64,000 nt of DNA from Paludisphaera mucosa. GTDB lineage: Bacteria; Planctomycetota; Planctomycetia; Isosphaerales; Isosphaeraceae. Below the pieces are notes generated by a model. That model saw nothing but the letters and a program-made list of their open reading frames with translations. It was not told the DNA's origin and made no database searches. Numbering within the stretch: the first letter of the stretch is position 1; each line of letters opens with the position of its first letter. Shown here piece by piece: positions 61,626-64,000 of the stretch. A program made the position numbers and the translations under genes. Where the stretch lies: NCBI RefSeq assembly GCF_029589435.1, contig NZ_JARRAG010000002.1, forward strand, positions 2,356,001 through 2,420,000, written 5' to 3'.

Positions 61626-63119
61626 TCACTTGAGCCAGCCTCGACCGACGGCTAGGCGCCTCGCTACGTTGCGGTAAACAACGTCGGTTGTCGTTGTGGT
61701 GGCGAACGAGAAGGCCTGGATCATCGTCTTGTAGTCGATCGACTTGACCGTCCCCGAGCGCGACGCCTCGGTGCCGGTTCTGCTGTCGTCCGACGAGGCG
61801 ACCTGACCGTCGGCCCCGACCCTCGCCGACAGCCAGCCCAGGCCACGGACGATCATCGCCTCGACCTGACCACGCAACTCCGGCGAACGGCAGGTCGTCA
61901 GGAAGCGCTCGGCCATCAGGATGCCATAGGCCTGGTAGCTCGTGTCGCTGCCCCCTTTCTCCGGGTTCACCCCATCCGCGGCCTGGAGAGCGTGCCCCCG
62001 AGCGGCGTAGTCCGAGGCTGCCCGGCTTAAAGCCTCGGCATCCGCTCGATAATGGGCCGCGATCGTCGGGTCAGCCGGCGACTGCATGGCTGCGGCGGTC
62101 TCGCCGAGCGCCGCGGCGAGCAGCCAACGGCGGTGCGTATAGGGAGCGTCGTTGAAGTCGCCTTTCGCGGCGACCCCTGGGGTCGCCAGCCATCGGGCGG
62201 CCGCATCAAGCTTCGGCAGGTACCTGGCGAGGACCGTCGGGGCGTCCGAGGCGTGGGATTGCGCCGTCAGCAATAGCGCGCGGGCCGCGGCCTCGACGAA
62301 CATGGACGTGCTGTGGAATGCGTCGCCCGTGCCCACGAAGCTCCCGTCGACCGCCTGACGGGCGAAGCCCCAGTCGAGGATCTTCCAGCCGCGTGCGACG
62401 AGCGCCGCGTCCCCGCGTACGAGGCCCGCCTGGACGAAATCGGCCCCATATCGCTGCTGCTCGATGAACCAGGAGTTCGAGCCGCCGGCTTCCCAGGCGG
62501 CGTTCACCCCGATCGCTCCGCTCTCGGCGATGTCGCTCGCCATGCGGCCGGGCGTGCTGTAGAGGATCGACGAGAGCAGCGAGTCGTCGGCAAGGCTGTA
62601 CAGAGAGGGCGGCATCGGCCCAGTAGGAGGCGCCGCGACAAGGATCGGGGCCTGCGGAAGTACCGCGCCGGCCGAGAGCAGCTGACGCCCTTCCAGGCTT
62701 TCCAGCATGTCCGGCCGGCTGCGCCTCGACGGCCGCCCGAGCTTTACGCCGGCGATCGATTCGACGGTCGACGTCGGACATCGCGTATGGAAGGCCAGGC
62801 GGATTAACGAGGTTCCGTCGGCGCACGCGTGGATGCCTCGGATTTCCGCCGCGACCTCCCTACGACCATGTCCGTCGCCCAGTACGACCAGCACTGACGC
62901 CAGGAGCAAGGGCGCGACCCCGACCGCCCGCAACGCGGCACCGCCCCGGCTGATGTTGGCGACGCTCGCCGCGACCTCGTGGCTGCCTCGATGGTCCGCC
63001 CACACGAGCATCACCCGCGCCGAGGAGACGAAGCGGTGGTCGGTCCGTCGTTCGTCGACCAGAGGTAGGTTCAAGCCCAGGGCGGAGAGGCCCGCCATCA
63101 TTCGATCGATCAGGTCCAT
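61626..63119 (-). CDS. PilZ-like domain fused to an alpha-toroid (lyase-like) domain
   Basis: 497 residues. Residues about 20-115 look like PilZ: ERRTDHRFVSSARVMLVW (RxxxR-like), VAASVANISRGGAALRAVG (the N/DxSxxG block) and IRGIHACADGTSLIRLAF. PilZ domains bind cyclic di-GMP. Residues about 138-150, MLESLEGRQLLSAG, match the motif found near the N-terminus of exported planctomycete proteins. The rest (about 170-497) is helical with hairpin repeats like alginate or heparinase-type (alpha/alpha) toroids (WFIEQQRYGADFVQAGLVRG, WILDWGF-like, YTHRRWLLAAALGETAAAM, SDTSYQAYGILMAERFL). No catalytic residues could be fixed. It sits at the end of a polysaccharide locus. Confidence 0.72.
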   Translation of the reverse strand: MDLIDRMMAGLSALGLNLPLVDERRTDHRFVSSARVMLVWADHRGSHEVAASVANISRGGAALRAVGVAPLLLASVLVVLGDGHGRREVAAEIRGIHACADGTSLIRLAFHTRCPTSTVESIAGVKLGRPSRRSRPDMLESLEGRQLLSAGAVLPQAPILVAAPPTGPMPPSLYSLADDSLLSSILYSTPGRMASDIAESGAIGVNAAWEAGGSNSWFIEQQRYGADFVQAGLVRGDAALVARGWKILDWGFARQAVDGSFVGTGDAFHSTSMFVEAAARALLLTAQSHASDAPTVLARYLPKLDAAARWLATPGVAAKGDFNDAPYTHRRWLLAAALGETAAAMQSPADPTIAAHYRADAEALSRAASDYAARGHALQAADGVNPEKGGSDTSYQAYGILMAERFLTTCRSPELRGQVEAMIVRGLGWLSARVGADGQVASSDDSRTGTEASRSGTVKSIDYKTMIQAFSFATTTTTDVVYRNVARRLAVGRGWLK

Positions 63120-64000
63120 CCCGAATCTCCAGGTCGCCGATGTTAGCGATGCGCGAGTCCGCCGACGCGAGGCGTGTCCGGTTTCCCCACGAGGGAGGTG
63201 TCAGGCCCCGCACCCGGCAGGTTGGGGCCGCGGTAAGTCTCGAGGGTCGCCAGAGAATCCTAGGATGCGGATGGTGAGGGCCGGAGGACTCGTGGTCGGG
63301 CGCGTCCCTCGAGCGACGTGAGCTTCTCCGAAGTTGCCGAGGAGCCACGGCTGTGCGGATGCTCGGCCCCAAGCGGTCCAGACGAAGCGAGGCATCCCGA
63401 CGCGACGCCCCGAAGCGACGCTCCGCCGCAAATCTCCGTCCCTCGCATCATGGGTTGAAAATGAGCGACGTCCGCGAGTCGGATATCGAGGATTCGGCCG
63501 TGATCGCGTTCAGAAAGGCGATCGGTCCGGTATCCATAACCACCGAATATCCCGAACAGAGACCTTCGTCGCTTCATCGACGAGAGTCGAGACGCCGATC
63601 GAGGTCGATAGGGGGATTGTCCAGGTCGCGACGTCGGAGGCCGATCGCCATCGCGATGCGCCCGCTCGACGCCATTGAACGACGCCCAGCCTCCACCTCG
63701 CCGCGGAGAGCTAGGGTTCTCGTGGGACGGGGCTGAACCTGCGTGGGCGTCGCATCGCCGATGTCCGGCCCGCCGCGACGTCGACGCAAGATCTTGGTCC
63801 CAGCCCCGAACGAAGGCTCGATGACGCGAGCGGCTCGCCGAAAGGCGACGAGAAGCCTTGGGAAGCGTCCACGTCGTTGTGGATTCTCCGATGTCCTGGA
63901 TCCGAAGCTGGAGGCCCTCCTCCCGAAGGAGGGTTGCACTAAAGCATGTTGAATAAAATTCGATCTGAACATCACCATGGAAAGCGACGCAAGTTCCGGG
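63120..64000. other. 0.88-kb stretch without a convincing gene
   Basis: Open frames on both strands are short, rich in Arg/Ser/Ala and lack domains and good ribosome sites; for example 63574-63978 on the minus strand is not gene-like. Inverted repeats are weak. The sequence becomes less GC-rich toward 63950. A gene may begin beyond the right edge. Confidence 0.5.

Noticed and set aside
63574-63978. 134-residue minus-strand open frame at the right edge
   Set aside because: Arg/Ser-rich, no domain and no ribosome site; looks like random GC-rich sequence.

Overview
The window is very GC-rich and almost certainly comes from a planctomycete, probably of the Isosphaeraceae. The signs are a secreted-protein 'LEGRQLLS' motif, Ig-like (group 3) secreted protein modules, a planctomycete-style Ser/Thr kinase N-terminus, very large hybrid sensor kinases and abundant IS elements. 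No rRNA operon and no CRISPR array was seen. One tRNA gene, tRNA-Ser(GCT), is present.

Region 1 (1-23.5 kb) is ordinary chromosome. It starts with an NtrB/NtrC-type two-component pair (the regulator runs off the left edge), followed by the classic rpsO-pnp pair with a terminator-like hairpin between the genes. Next come a YfhO-like giant membrane protein, a polytopic GT-C-like protein, a Uma2 nuclease and a B12-type radical SAM protein. Then follow pdxA, an STN-like anchored protein, a PfkB kinase with an altered active-site motif, and an RNase Z-like hydrolase. A carbohydrate operon (aldose 1-epimerase, Na+/solute symporter, 75-residue membrane protein, secreted GH13 enzyme) converges on hldD and an MFS transporter.

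Region 2 (24.6-44 kb) is an accessory island and gene graveyard. A tyrosine integrase plus a small HTH protein sit directly beside tRNA-Ser, the usual layout of an integrative element. An IS630-family element has cleanly split an unknown gene. There are decayed bcp-like and comM-like genes and a 5'-truncated multicopper oxidase-peroxiredoxin fusion. A nest of mobile elements follows: IS3 in IS3, an IS110-family element, and a large serine recombinase broken by one in-frame TGA. Beyond it lie a 5'-truncated Ig-repeat protein and a Ser/Thr kinase fragment joined to an N-terminally cut hybrid histidine kinase.

Region 3 (44-50 kb) is a signalling cluster on the minus strand: a PP2C (SpoIIE/RsbU-type) phosphatase, a RedB-like thioredoxin-fold protein, a 1045-residue hybrid histidine kinase with two receivers and an HPt domain, and an overlapping receiver-HATPase (RsbW-like) protein.

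Region 4 (50.7-63.1 kb) looks like an envelope or exopolysaccharide locus: an HlyD-like adaptor and a membrane/TPR-like protein, an IS3 insertion, then on the minus strand a metallophosphoesterase, a flippase-like membrane protein, GT4 and GT2 glycosyltransferases, UDP-glucose dehydrogenase, and an unusual PilZ-like protein carrying an alpha-toroid (lyase-like) domain. The last 0.9 kb has no convincing gene.

All assignments were made by reading the sequence and recalling family motifs; no database search was run.
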